Shown: positions 23,615-35,925, numbered from the stretch's first letter. The stretch is 64,000 nt of DNA from Ornithodoros turicata (GCF_037126465.1 NC_088206.1:57516841-57580840); one strand, 5' to 3'. Numbers and translations: made by a program. Notes: generated by a model from the sequence alone, not told the origin.

Positions 23615-25162
23615 TACAGCTCCTCGCAACCTTAACTTGAACGCCGCTTCGCGTGGCAGAGAAGGAGGAGAGACACCCTAGTGGGATTCAGCTGAACTAT
23701 TGGGAGAGCGCGTTTCGGGCTGTCCCATTCGCGTGTAGGGATGTATGGTTGTTGCTCAAACCCCTCGAAGGCAGGCGGGCGTTGCTTTCCGAAGACGCCA
23801 TTATCGGGATGGCGATTGTTTGTGTTGCTTATGTGCGAGGAACGCTGGATGATACCGGTAATATCGGCGATATTCGAGGTACGGCCGAGTCGACAGCTAA
23901 GAATGGTTGTGTGCACCCGAACGGATTAGCAATGATGCTGTATCCACTCGAGACGAAATAAAGGAGGATAAAACAACGTTATTTTGTGATTGTGATTAGG
24001 AAGATTCATCTCCTTGTGTGGCGATGCTCTATACCATTGCTTATGGTAACATAGTGAAATAGTAGAACTGCATCATACCTTTATTTGACTCAAGATATGA
24101 TGAAATTTAAGTGAGCCGTAGTAGGTGTGAGCAGTGATCTCCGCATTATGACATACAAGGATGCCGAAACGGCAATTGAAACAGGGCAACTTGAGCATTC
24201 TCATGTCGCTAGACTAGCGAGTGTTCTTGACAGTCAATACGTCGTTGCATAAAAAAGATCCGCATAGATATAACCTATAGTCTGCATTAACTGCTATAAC
24301 GTTGAACATAAGACTTCATGGAGGAAAGTAACACATACAGTTCTAAAAAGCTTGCTCTTCACCCGGCGACGGCTGAACGCTCCAAACTGCTAGGCAGTAT
24401 CTCAAGGCATGGGCTAGTTCCGGGACAGTTCGGATATGCACAGGGATATTTTCATCGTCAAGAACACTGGCAAATGTAGAGACATGATAAAGGAAAAGCA
24501 CAAGTAGTCCTGTTTCAATTGCCACCTACTACGGCTTACTTAAATTCATTATTTCCTGAGTCAAATAAATGTATGATGCACTACGATCCTTATTTCACCA
24601 TGTTACCATCAGCAATAGTGTAGAGCATCGAAACACAAGGAGATGAAACTTTCCAATCACAATCCCAAAATAAAGTTGTGTTATTCTCGTTTATTTCGTC
24701 TCGAGTTGATACAGCATCTTCCCAAGCAGCACAATGTACTGAAAGTCGAGTGCAATAGGGGTGGACGGTGTGTGTCTTATAGATGTTCCTTAGTTTCACG
24801 AGCCTGTTCAAGGCCTTCCACCTACCCGTCCACCCCTATCGCACCCGGCTTTCAGTACATTTTGCTGCTTGGGTTTGCTTCTTTCATTCTTAGCTGTCAA
24901 CGCGTCCTCGAATATCGCCGATATTACCGATATCATCCAGCATATCATCTCACACAAGCAATCGCCATCCCGATAACGGCGTGTTCAGAAACCAACGCCC
25001 GCCTGCCTTCGAGGCGTTTGAGCAAAAAACAAACAGCCCTACACGCGAGTGGAACAGCCCGAAACGCGCTCTCCCAATAGTTCAGCTGAAACCCACTAGG
25101 GTGTCTCTCCTCCTTCTCCGCCACGCGAAACGGCGTTCAAGTTAACGTTGCGGGGAGCTGTA
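23615..25162. mobile_element. Large palindromic element with TACAGCTCC ends (1,548 bp)
   Basis: TACAGCTCCTCGCAAC at the left matches GTTGCGGGGAGCTGTA at the right, with TA at each end as in Tc1/mariner-type elements. The arms align over roughly 600 bases: 23,640-23,720 against 25,055-25,140, 23,990-24,125 against 24,530-24,660, and GAGTGTTCTTGACAG near 24,219 against its complement near 24,468. The right arm is interrupted by a 153-bp MITE at 24,721. Only about 230 bases of spacer remain. No transposase is visible. Confidence 0.8.
24721..24873. mobile_element. 153-bp MITE (family P), copy 3
   Basis: Begins CCCAAGCAGCACAATG and ends with the complement; arms of about 48 bases around a short centre (CACGAGCCTGTTCAAGG). 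Same length as the copies at 10,906 and 18,313. It interrupts the right arm of the 23,615-25,162 palindrome and has no counterpart in the left arm, so it inserted later. Confidence 0.85.
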
Positions 25163-26362
25163 CTTCTTGCTAGTTGAATGAAGTTACTCATCGTATACTA
25201 TTTGTCTATTTGCCGTCCTACCAGTCACGAATTATCTAATATTCGATTTTCCTTTCTTTTGTACTTTTCAAACTCTGCTCTTTCACAAGGGGAAACAACA
25301 TTGTCGATAAATAGAATATGCCAACGAAATTCTCACAAAAAATCTAGTCAAGCTCCAAAATGAGCTCGAGCCCTGTCTTCGCTGATTCTCTTCTTCTTTT
25401 TTTCTTTTTTCTTCCCATCAGAGTCTATGCATTCAGGATTCCACCCATAATGACCCTATAGCTCGAATTCAAACTTTTTTTTTTTCATCGTTGGAGGGCA
25501 CCTGCCGCAATCTGTCTTCCACTCTTTCCCTTCGTTTCTATCGGGTCATTATTGCGCGGTGCTCATATATCTTCTCAGTTGAGGATCAAGACGCAGCAGG
25601 AACAGACGTTTGTGGTTTTCCAACTCGATTACTCAGTTTCATGCCAACCATTGAAGTGGGAAGAAACGAGGTGATTAGGTGCGGCGATGGAGATATGCGA
25701 GAGAGCTATCGCGAGGAAATTGAGGATTATAATGATGATGCAGTGACTGCGGGTGGATAAAAGTTCGTAGTAATCGTACCCGCAGGCAACAATGTGTAAG
25801 AAATATAAAACGAACGGATATGGGAGGATATATTGAAACGATCCGACACGACGTCGTGCTAAGATCTTTAAATGAGCACTTCTTCATTTCACGGAGATGT
25901 GAGTTCATCTGCCAGATATATGCGCAAAACTCTCCACTGGATCGATAATAAGCATTCGTTTCGCAGCACTGCGGCAGTTGCGATTTTCTAGTGTTCCGGC
26001 CGATTCTTACAAGTAAATACACCCCACCTACCTCCCCCACTTCGTCCTCAAAATATAGTTGTTGTTGCAAGTAAATGGTAAAGTGAAGTAACTTTTCCAG
26101 CAGCAATAACCACTTTATTTATGGTCACGTGATCACCGTCACGTGGTTCTATAAAGCTTCGGACGGGCCTACACAATGCCCTATAAATAGTGTTCTGCGT
26201 TTTCGGTTTTTCTTCTTGGTTTCTTTGGTTTTTCTTTTTCTTTTTTTTTTTTTCGTTGCAGCGAGCGGAGCCTGAGCGTCGCGTCGACACAAATGGCTTG
26301 GCCGATCTTCTGCTTCCCTTGATTTTCGCGGCACTCAAGGCCTTCCTCAGAACTCTCAGCCG
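25163..26362. other. No gene seen
   Basis: T/C-rich tracts at 25,390-25,420 and 26,205-26,254. No coding or terminal-repeat signal. Confidence 0.5.
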
Positions 26363-27173
26363 TTAAAGGGACCATGAAAGGATATTTGACAAGCCCACGA
26401 TCATTTTTAATTAGTTCCCCTGAACTAAAGCATTCACTCTGTGAAATATGGAGTTGAAAATCGCACAAATAGCGAAAATATTCTATATTTACCACAGGCG
26501 TGAACGGCAGCTGCAACGGCCCGCATCCGAGGCGACATCATACACAGAACATGTTGCCGATTCGCAGTGCAAAGTGCAAAATTTTCAAACAAGCTTGCAT
26601 ACTTTGTCATGAAATATGTTTTTAATTTGACTTGGAGACAAGAATGTAACTAACCATTGACACAGAATCCTACGAGAAATGTAATATAGCCGTTGACTGT
26701 CAGCATGGTTACCGGAGCACGTTTTCCTCTTTGAACTACTTCTTCGTCAGAACATACCTTCGTCGGTGACATTTTACGAGCTGCTGCGTACCGAACGATC
26801 CATAGACGCTGTATGTGTCGCATAACCTCTTCCTCAATTGCTGATAATTTGCCTTTCGCCATATTTCAAGTGATTTCGACGAGAGATATACGACGTCGTT
26901 GTTCTCCAAACCGAAACCATGCATCCACGTGGTCCGGCGGGGTGTGGCCTCCTCTTCGTTCACAGTTGGCTGAGAGGGTTGGATGGCGATGACGTAAGCC
27001 CATTTCGAAGGCATATATCCAGCGGTCACGCCCTGCTATTTTTGTCTGATAACTGCGCCCCCGTTGTACTGAATACGGTTAAAAGTCTATGTGTGTACGA
27101 TAGTGATGGATCATGCGAACGGTTTCCTGCAGAGTACTCGGAATTCTCGAAAATCATTTCATTGTCCCTTTAA
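26363..27173. mobile_element. TTAA-flanked inverted-repeat element (811 bp)
   Basis: TTAAAGGGACCATGAAA at the left (26,363) is matched by TTTCATTGTCCCTTTAA at the right end (27,173), a terminal inverted repeat of about 17 bases including TTAA on both sides. TTAA targets are used by piggyBac and Kolobok elements; the AGGGAC start does not fit the usual piggyBac CCY start, so Kolobok-like is somewhat more likely. No transposase is seen. Confidence 0.6.
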
Positions 27174-27218
27174 GCAGCTTCTTGCAACGGAGCGTTTCCT
27201 CGCATCTGTCCATGGACC

Positions 27219-27860
27219 GCTGCTATAAAAACGCAACTTTCCTCCAATGGAACGCACGTGGCTGCGCAGGAAGCTCCCTGACTTGAAATTGTTTTTATTG
27301 AAGTATCAGACCCCCATACTGGCCATCAGCGAAGCCTATGTCAAAGATGACTTTCGACTTAGCGGGTACCACATAGTGCGATCAGGAGGTGCAGGCGCTC
27401 GTCCAGGACAATATTGTGCGTACGAAGTGATTTGACTTTTGCGGTGCAGCCACGGCCGCCGGGTATTGCTGTAGGCTACGTCACGTGTGTAGTACGCTTC
27501 CGTGACGTTTTGCTCACTGTGGTTAGCATCTACGTTCCACCCTCGTCAGCCCTTACGAAAGGTGAGGTGAAGCATCTTCTGAAAAACTTGCCTCCTCCAT
27601 TCATTCTCGTAGGTGATATCAATGCACATCACCCATTGTGGGGAAGTCGGAAAACGGACGCCAAAGGGAGAATATGGAGCGACGTCATTGACGAACTCGA
27701 TGTGTGCTTGCTGAACGATGGCTCCTCCACATTTATGCATAGGGACTTCACCACGGATGTCTCTATCCGCTCGAAAGATGTCTTTAGAAAGGCGTCATGG
27801 TCTACGGATTGTGATGGGAGCGGAAGTGATCACCTTCCGTTATACATAGCGATCCGTTGA
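27219..27860 (+). pseudogene. LINE APE-type endonuclease domain (frameshifted)
   Basis: The reading begins with a FLQWNARG motif, the usual start of an APE endonuclease domain in LINEs, and continues in a shifted frame with LPDLKLFLLKYQTP and ISEAYV. A second frame break occurs near 27,415. The later part reads LVGDINAHHPLWGS and ends with SDHLPLYIAI, which correspond to the catalytic GDFNAH and SDH boxes of the family. The domain nicks target DNA to prime reverse transcription. With at least two frame breaks and a stop at 27,858 this copy cannot make an intact enzyme. Confidence 0.85.
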
Positions 27861-28340
27861 TGCACCATGCAACGTGGCAATAGGTCCGCTCGTCTGGTTA
27901 ACTGGAAGGTGTTCCGGGAGCGATGTGAGGCGTCATCACAGCGGGAGATGACCGGAGACCACTTCTCGGAGTTGCTGACTCTTCGTGAGTCCTCGAAACA
28001 CGTACCTGTTGGTGCAGGACATACGGGCTCCAGTCCCTAGATGGAACTGCTACGTGCTTGCCGTAGAAGAGCTGAGCGAAGAGCTCGACGCACGGATTTA
28101 TTTTCCGATATTGTCGCAGCGCGTCATTCACTTAGAGCTGTGCAATATAGGTTGAGAGCCCTTGACCGACAGTGTTAGCGCCGGCTTTGTGAGACGCTTT
28201 CGTCCTTCAGCAGACCGGCCAGAATTTGGCAAGTTGCGCGTAGCCTGCGCGATGGTCTTCCACGCACCAATCTACTGGGGTCACTTGCTCTGATCCTCAA
28301 CAAGTCTGAGGTAGACGTAGCTCTGGACTTCTGCGGAACT

Positions 28341-29281
28341 GTGGCGGCGGCTGCGGAAGCTGCGGGAACTGCAACGTTTCATACCTACATGGCTGAAGTT
28401 CACGAGGATCTTGAGCGTATAACGCTCCCGTCGAACGCACAGCTGGATGCGGATTTTTCTCTGCCAGAGCTTAAAATTGCCCTTCGTTTGTCCCGACCCA
28501 AATCGTCCCCTGGTGCAGACGGGATCACGTATTCAGCCCTTGGAAATCTTGGCGCTGAGAGCCTTCGAACGTTGCTGTTTATATACAACAGCCCATGGAG
28601 ATCTTGCCAGGTACCCGCAAACTGGAAGGAAGCCATGGTGGTCCCATTGCTGAAGCCTGGCAAGCATCCGTCGCACCTGTCCTCTTTCCGTCCAGTTAGC
28701 CTTACCAGTTGTGTTGGTAAGGTGATGGAGCGGATGGTTTTACACAGCCTGGAATGGTGGTTGGAAAGGTATCACGTTTTCCCTGATGAGATGGCGGGCT
28801 TCCGTCGGCACCGTAGCTCAGTTGACTCCCTAATGGACCTTGTGATTGCTGTTGAAGTCGCCAAGAACTGCAAGAGGATAGCCGAGGCTGTTTCCCTTGA
28901 TGTCGAACGTGCCTATGATACGGTCAGTCATACTTATGTATTGCACACCCTCCTGCGGGCTAGGCTTTTTGCCTGGGTGGCTGACTTCTTGTCCAACAGA
29001 ACCATTTTCGTCCGCAGTCGGGACGGTGACACGCAAAAAACAGTTTTGACCCAAGGCGTTCCTCAAGGAAGTGTATTAAGTCCCATCCTCTTCAATTTGG
29101 TTATGGCGGATATCATGCGTTGCGTTCATCACAAAGTTCAGCTCTCTGTCTATGCAGACGATGTGTGCGTTTGGACCACCGGTAAATCAAGGCCAGCGAT
29201 TCAACGCCGCCTTCAAAACTCATTGGATGCTGTTCAGCATTACTTCACCAAGGCTGTCATGGACATCTCGGCTGAGAAGAC
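28341..29281 (+). pseudogene. LINE reverse transcriptase domain, N-terminal two-thirds
   Basis: This is the longest open stretch in the window. Fingers/palm motifs appear in the expected order: SPGADGITYSALG, NWKEAMVVPLLKPGK, SSFRPVSLTSCVGKVMERM, SLDVERAYDTVSH, LTQGVPQGSVLSPILFNLVM, then SVYADDVCVWT with the catalytic YADD at 29,151-29,162. Upstream RSARLVNWKVF (about 27,886) is the usual linker between endonuclease and RT. Coding stops matching the family at ISAEKT, exactly where the long-inverted-repeat element begins (29,286). RNA-templated DNA synthesis at the target nick would be its role. The domain is disrupted, not intact. Confidence 0.9.
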
Positions 29282-29285
29282 AGTT

Positions 29286-32021
29286 GGGCGATTCCACGCG
29301 AAATCATCCAGCGGACCTGCTCGGCCCTCACAAAACTATCGCGAATTTTTACGAAAATTTTTTTAGCAGTCCCTAATAGTGCAAAACGACACACCACGAA
29401 ACATTTCTTCCCAAATATCAATGTGGCGGGTGCTACACACGAGCAAAGTTCGCAGCACTGGCGAAAACCGTGCCTGGCGTGAACGGCAGCTGCGGCTCAT
29501 AGAAAGCACCTAGAACTGTGCGGTTTTCTTTTGCGTATAGAGGAAACCATGCTTTACACGGCGCTCAAATCCAGGTTGTCGTGCTGTAATCGGTGCTGGT
29601 ATACAAATGCCGGAAGTTTCGCAATTTTCCTCCTACTTCGCGATTTTTTTGTGGAAAATCAAACCATTAAATTTTAATGAATATTTTTTCCTGTCAAGGC
29701 CCTAAGGAATACTTCAACAGGAAAAATCGCCAGACACGTAACTTTCATAGTCATTGCAGGAAAAAAAGAGGAAGTATGCGATTTTTCAAAAATTCGCTAC
29801 AATCGAGCGTAAAACACGCAATGAAGAGGTCGGAAGAGACGCCTGAAACCAAAACAGTTTTATAGAACGAGCCTTCCTGTACAACATATTAAAAAATCTC
29901 GAGGGTGTTTTTTCGTATACAGGAGAAAATAATTTTTTTGTAGTAGAGGGTATTACGACCACAGTGACCCACGTTGCATGTGTCCAGTGGGGTGCTATAC
30001 TTGTTTCTTGGGCTCCTGTTTTAATTCTTTTGATTTTCACTTTTTCTCTGGTCTGGTTGGGTTTTAATGAGCAAGCAATATGCTGTGGTACAGACTTCTG
30101 CAAGGTTACCATAGCCTTTGCTTCTGTAGCATAACACGCGTATTGCAATCCTGGGTGGTTAAGTTTATGGCATTGTTTCCGGTGTGCACGGTGCCGGCAA
30201 CGGAGATTGGGGATTAGCGGTGATGGGCAGGTCTAAGTAATACTTTTTGTCGTGTGAGCTAAAGCCCTGCGGGGATGAGCTTTTTCACATCCGCAGCCTA
30301 TCCGAAAAATCCGCGTCTCCCACGGCACGCAGCAATAGTTCAGTTTCTATGCTCGATATATCAGGCCAATTTTCCAGGAAATAAACGTTCCCGTCAGCAC
30401 AAAGCAGAAAAAAAAAGGAAAAAAAAAAGCTGTCACCAAACTTCATCCACACGGGCGACTTCCTCTCTCTCGTTCCGACAGTGAAAACCCCGGAGCGGCA
30501 TAGCTTTTTAGCGAGGACAGGTCCTGAGCGTCCATGATGCTACCAAAGGATACACGACAGCAAGTACAGATTTAGCTTCCACGAAAGGTTATACGGCACC
30601 AAGCACAGCAACACATTTTGCACCAAACGGGATAAGTAGAGTTTATTGCAAGTGAAACGCAAGATCGGCGCCGAACGCGCACCTCGACTCGAGACGCCAG
30701 AGCCAGAGATCTCTCTCAGATGCGCGAGCTGCTTTCGTACACCTTGTACTCTATCTTCTGTACCTAGTGTGAAGCAAACTGATGGCGCAATCTCGCGGTT
30801 TATCCGAGTCTGACCCGCTCCTGATCCGGCGCCATCCACGTCCGATCCGCAGATCACAACAAGCGTCCATATTTCATCCGAACCCAAAAGTTTCTTGCGG
30901 ATATCCGCGGGTATACGCTTCCATACACGAGTGGTGCGAGGCTTTATATAGCTGTGAGCCTCACTGGAACCTAGGACAGCATGGACGATGAACCACCACC
31001 ACGAGATTCCGTCGTTTCCAGTACTGCCATGTAAATGACTTTTTTGCACGTTCGTCTTTTCCTCTAGCGTTATAATTTGTTAGACTTTTCGTGGTTAATA
31101 TTTCTGCTGAATTGTTCAGCATTCAGTTAAAGGAAACTTTCATCAACTGAACCTGCATCTACGCGCCTATAATATTCATACTGGTGAATTGGAACTCCAC
31201 AGCGCTCAACTGGAGCCATGTTCCTTTGGTCCGGGTGGCTGTCATATTGAAAACCAACCAGAAAAAAAATCGTAAATACGAATAATTAAAACGGGAGCCC
31301 AAGAAACAAATATAGCACCCCGCCGGATACATGCAATGTGGGTCAGTGGCCGTAATACCCTCTACTACAAAAAAATTATTTTCTAGAGTATACGAAAAAA
31401 CACCCTCGAGATTTTTTAATATGTTGTAGAGGAAGGCTCATTCTATAAAACTGCTTGGTTTCAGGCGTCTCTTCCGACCTCTTCATTGCGTGTTTTACGC
31501 TCGATTGTAGCGAATTTTGGAAAAATCGCATACTCCCTCTTTTTTTCCTGCAATGACTAGAACAGTTACGTGTCTTGCGATTTTTCCTGTTGAAGTATTT
31601 CACGAGACCTTGTCAGGGAAAAATATTCATTAAAATTTAATGGTTTGATTTTCCACAAAAAAATCGCGAAGTAGGAGGAAAATTGCGAAACTTCCGGCAT
31701 TTGTATACCAGCACCGATTACAGCACGACAACCTGGATTTGAGCGCCGTGTAAAGCATGGTTTACTCTATACGCAAAAGAAAACCGCACAGTTCTAGGTG
31801 CTTTCTATGAGCCGCAGCTGCCGTTCACGCCAGGCACGGTTTTCGCCAGTGCTGCGAACTTTGCTCGTGTGTAGCACCCGCCACATTGATATTTGGGAAG
31901 AAATGTTTCGTGGTGTGTCGTTTTGCACTATTAGGGACTGCTAAAAAAATTTTCGTAAAAATTCGCGATAGTTTTGTGAGGGCCGAGCGGGTCCGCTGGA
32001 TGATTTCGCGTGGAATCGCCC
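29286..32021. mobile_element. Long-inverted-repeat DNA element A (2,736 bp) inside the LINE
   Basis: The left end GGGCGATTCCACGCG is matched by its reverse complement at the right end. The two arms stay alignable for roughly 750 bases (29,286 to about 30,050 and about 31,255 to 32,021). AGTT flanks both sides (29,282-29,285 and 32,022-32,025), a 4-bp target duplication. The unique centre (30,050-31,255) has one 169-codon minus-strand ORF with no motif I recognise, so the element is probably non-autonomous. Ends resemble the elements at 22,417 and 53,700. I cannot name the superfamily; 4-bp duplications occur in Sola, Academ, Ginger and Chapaev groups. Confidence 0.88.
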
Positions 32022-32025
32022 AGTT

Positions 32026-33643
32026 GTGCTCCCGTTCACGCGGTAACGCGTGAGCGCCTTCCCTCTTTCGCTCGGCAATAATACACCCAGCCAAGTGAAG
32101 TGCCACAAATTCCTGGGTGTTATCTTGGATGCCATCGTGGAGCGCCCATATCAGGTACCTGGAAGCGAAAGTTCAACGCTTGACCAATGTCATTTCTCAC
32201 TTCGCTGGCGCTGCATGGGGGATTGATCAGGAAGCGCTCCTATCGATTCATGGGGCATTGGTTCAGGGAACCATTCTCTACAGCCTCCCGGTCTTACACG
32301 GCATCTCAAGAACTTCTGAACAGAGGTTTCGGTGTACGTTTGCCAGGAGCTTGAGGATCTGCCTCGGTGTATCCCGCGCCGCTGAAACGCGCATGGTGGT
32401 GGTAGAGGCCCGCGAGCTACCAGTAGAGGTCTTACGTCTCAGAGAAACTGTGCGTCATTGTCTACGCCTCGTCGCGGAACACCGTCGTCACCCCTTGGTT
32501 TCGAAGCTCAAAAGGCGGAGGCACAGTAACATTTCTCGCTGCATCGCTGCTGCAAAGCCCTTGCTACCGGCTTTTGTTGGAAGATCAGTCGTCCACAGGT
32601 CCCCTCCGTGGGTCTTTTCGATACCCTCGATCTCTACTACCATTCCTGGGCTCAAGAGCAAGAGGGATCACGTTTCAGTACCCGTGCTGAAACAACTTGC
32701 GCTAGACATGATGCAGTGCCATTACCATTTGCACACTGCAGTATTCACAGATGGGTAGACCAACTTATACTGCTCCACTGCTGTCTTTACAATTCCGAAC
32801 ATCCACGTCGTCTTGCCCCGCATACCGTCTCTCGCACCACACCTCATCCACGTCTGCAGAGTTGCATGCCATTTTGTTCTTCACCAAGCACATTCCATCC
32901 GCCGCTATCAACAGCTGGGTGATATACTGCGACTCCAAGGCAGCTCTCCAGTGTATAGCGAACATGGGTATTCGTGGATCACTTGCGCCTGGTGGTGGTG
33001 GACATACTGGAGGAACTAAGCCGTCTTGAGATCAGCGGGCACTCTATCTACTTCCAGTGGGTTCCTGGCTGCAGCAACTGCGTATCATTCCCGATCAAGC
33101 GTGCGGATTACCCTCCCCAATGGCGACAGGCGAACCTTCCTAAATGATGTGGTGAGGCCTCTCGCACATGCGCAATGGTCTCGGGACGTTTCATCAAGAG
33201 TTCTGATGCGTCAAGTGGACCTTGACTTTGGCTTCACTATGCCTTCTCGTGTGCCTCGCCATTTTGCGTCGCTGATACACAGGCTTCATCTTGGGGTTGC
33301 ATTCACCCCCCATTTCAAGCATCTGATCGGCAGCTCCGACTCCATACTCTGCTCTCGCTGTGCTGTTTTGGCGAATACCAAGCATGTGCTCCTCGACTGC
33401 CATCGTTACACCTCCGAAAGAGCCACTCTACAGTGTCGCCTGCAGTCGATCACGACCGCACCATTCACATGGGCAACCATTCTCGGCCCTTGGTCTAACC
33501 AGATCGCCAAGCTCTTGAGTATTCCAAGATTTTTCTCCGGGACACTGGTCTCCTCTCTACCCTATGATCTACCTGCGTACCAGTGTGCTGTGTGTGTGTT
33601 TTTGTGTGCTGTGGTTTTGCCTACCGTTCTCATGTATTACTGA
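32026..33643 (+). pseudogene. LINE C-terminal part: RT end, RNase H, Cys-His knuckle
   Basis: After the inserted element the LINE resumes with KCHKFLGVILD and continues through a thumb-like region (HIRYLEAKVQRLTNVI, GTILYSLPVLHGIS). RNase H follows in broken frames: VFTDG near 32,745, CDSKAALQC near 32,928 and FQWVPGC near 33,051. The end (33,026-33,643) has HLGVAFTPHFK and CSRCAVLANTKHVLLDC, the usual C-x2-C-x8-H-x4-C knuckle. At least one in-frame stop and three frame changes are visible. If the insert and one 4-bp duplicate are ignored, the frame is continuous from EKT onward until a TAA 8 codons later. Confidence 0.85.
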
Positions 33644-33794
33644 CTCCACTGACTATCGACCCTCTTTAGCATCGTTCATCACCTCATCATCAGGACATAT
33701 CTCATCCTGCCCCATTGTGCCTTGGGGTAGTGGGCCGCACCTTAAGTGGCGAATTTCCCCATTCATTAATTTATTTGGTGTTGTTGTTGTTTTC

Positions 33795-34824
33795 TTTTTG
33801 GACGGATTCGGCGTATGTTTTTCGATGTTTATTGATTTTCACGCAATCGGCGTTTTTCGATGTTTTTCCTGGCGTGTACATGGTTACCCGACAGTTATCG
33901 GCGAACAGAAATCCCAATGTAATTTTCGCACGACGCTCATTCAACTTGGTGTTGTTCGCTGCGGTGGCGCTTTACGGCTAAGAAAAAGTAAACGGACATT
34001 TTTCGCAACCATCGTATTTCTGTATGGTTTTCTGATCTGCACCAACAACTTGCTGGGCATGTGCAGCAATTTATCTTTGTCGTGTCCTGGAATGTCCCTC
34101 TGTATTCGGTGTTTTTCGATTAAAACCGAAAACGCGGATCCCTACATATAAAGTAACTTATAACGTAACGCATTACTTTCAGACACAATAACTTTCCCGA
34201 AGAGGCTAGTTACATTCAATAGTTACTTCGCCAAAGCGATTTGAGGAAGAGGTATGTTTTGTACCTGTTCCTCACGTTGTGGAGGACGGGATTGCCACCC
34301 CCCCCTTCCCCCCGTTTATTTATCAACGTTTTTCTTCCCCGGAGGAGACCAGGCGAGAAATGACTCGTGCTACAGCTGCAGCGCGTTTCAATGAGTAACC
34401 TCTGTCCTCGTTCAACATTACGCGACGAAAGCACCACAATGGCAACCGTGGGATCCACAAAAAGACCCATCACTATCTTTATCCCCGTTTATTTTGACGC
34501 GTGTCAGCAGAGGCCGCAGCCTGGTGGCCATCAACGACTGATGTACGATGCGCGTGTTTACTCTATTGTCGCTCGATTGACCTTCGTGTGCGTCTCCTGT
34601 ACACTAGCGCCTCATAGGCGCCGCGTTTTTTTTTGGTGCGCTAGACCCAGCCATCCAAAGATAACGGCATTTTACAAATCTGAAGCCAGAGTTTCGCGAA
34701 AGGTCGCACTTTTTTTCTCTTTTCGCTCTAAAGCCTCTTGATTCGTTGGGGCACCAGCTTAATGCAGGACATACATAGATAGCTTCAGTAGTGGATACGT
34801 GACGATAGGTGTCGGATACCGCAC
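33795..34824. other. No gene seen
   Basis: Sequence after the LINE tail. The open frame continuing to 34,151 is the LINE 3' UTR and flank and has no motif. Confidence 0.5.
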
Positions 34825-34832
34825 TCATGCGG

Positions 34833-35307
34833 CAGAGCCGTTTATAGGGAGAGTTTGGCAATTCTCTGGCCTTTTGCCGCCTCGTGGGTGGAGCCTATTT
34901 TGACGTCAGGGTCGCCGTTGCGCCGCCCAAAAAGCCAGAATCCAAACAGAATCCGCTTATCAGCCATCTGATGCGCGCCATATTGATACTGTCCGTCAGC
35001 TTTGTTGTCGCAATGAATGCAATCTACAGGAATAACCGGCTTCTGAATCACAGCCGCCTCTGATAAGGGGGGTTTTGTTGCCAAACTGAAAGAGTTCAAG
35101 GACGAAGGGCTTTCGAAGGACAATGTACGGACGTGTCTTCCCTCCTTGCATCGTAAACAACGATCAGCAACAATATGGCGTCGGCGACCGGCTGACAACG
35201 GGACAACAATAGTGCACGGCGAGGGAGGTGGCTTAGCCGTGACGTCGCATGACGCGCTTCAAGTTAGGCTCCTCCTAATGGCCAAACTCTCCCTATAAAC
35301 GGCTCTG
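34833..35307. mobile_element. hAT-type element, family H2, copy 1 (475 bp)
   Basis: CAGAGCCGTTTATAGGGAGA at the left and its complement at the right, with a perfect 8-bp duplication TCATGCGG (34,825-34,832 and 35,308-35,315). The CAGAG start suits hAT ends. No transposase ORF. Confidence 0.88.
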
Positions 35308-35831
35308 TCATGCGGTGAAATACCCCATGTCATCGTCGTCATATATTTGGCGGTAGCGTTGTGAGAACAGGGCTGTGACAGCTCCATTTCAGGCCCAAGC
35401 CGTCACGGATCCAACAGTAGGTAGTTTCATCAGCGGGTTCGGCATGGTGTTTCAAGCGGTATGGCGCCAAGGAAAGATACAAAACCTGTATTAAACCCGC
35501 AGAAAAAGCGAAGCATCTTGCCAAGTGCGAACAACTCGAGACCATGTATTTGAAAGTGCCGCGTCGTCTGCTAAACTACCTCGCGTTGCATATTTTTGGG
35601 CGCTGACGTTACTGCTGACTCGCACCACCTGCCCCACAGAAGCAGGTGTATACGCTATGCAATGCAAGTACGTCAGCTGTACGTGCAGCTCCCCAGTCTC
35701 CCTCTCTCCCCTACTGCCCGTGGAGCGACTTCACTGGTCCCTCTTCCAAATAAGGGAGTGAAAGGGCGAGGCGCACGCTTCTTCTGTGGACCCATTCGGA
35801 GAACCATTCCTGTCTTCGAATACCTCCTTAT

Positions 35832-35925
35832 CGCTGCCTTGTGACTGGACTGATACTTCGTCACGTGGCCTTTCCAAACTGTACCCTCTCCCCTGCGCAG
35901 AGTCAAACTCTCGTAGCTCATGAGG
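35832..35925. repeat. Diverged dispersed repeat, copy 2
   Basis: Matches 15,590-15,685 at roughly four bases in five by eye, same orientation. No boundary repeats seen. Confidence 0.55.

Larger units (their letters stand above)
27174..33794 (+). mobile_element. Degraded I-group non-LTR retrotransposon (LINE), interrupted
   Basis: An apurinic endonuclease region (about 27,219-27,860) is followed by reverse transcriptase (about 27,890-29,281). A DNA transposon then interrupts it, and the rest (32,026-33,643) holds the end of RT, RNase H and a C-terminal Cys-His knuckle. The 3' region ends near 33,794 in a (TTG)n-like tail. RNase H together with an APE endonuclease points to the I superfamily (I, R1, LOA and relatives). 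There is no gag-like ORF1: endonuclease coding begins about 45 bases after the end of a TTAA element, so the copy is probably 5' truncated. Several frameshifts and stops show that it is dead. Confidence 0.88.

Noticed and set aside
10906..24873. CRISPR-like array of the CCCAAGCAGC repeats
   Set aside because: The copies are kilobases apart, palindromic and 153 bp long; they are MITEs in an animal genome.
24643..25080. 145-codon plus-strand ORF as a gene
   Set aside because: It runs through the 153-bp MITE and an arm of the palindrome, so it is a by-product of repeats.
30640..31000. Possible solo LTR in the centre of element A
   Set aside because: There is a TATATAG-like box and GC-rich flank but no TG/CA borders with a target duplication that I can support.
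30540..31049. 169-codon minus-strand ORF in the centre of element A as a transposase
   Set aside because: No catalytic or DNA-binding motif is visible, composition looks random, and the other long-inverted-repeat elements have no related ORF.
33564..34151. 195-codon plus-strand ORF after the LINE
   Set aside because: It begins in the LINE C-terminus in another frame and continues through its 3' UTR and flank; hydrophobic content follows from T-rich DNA.
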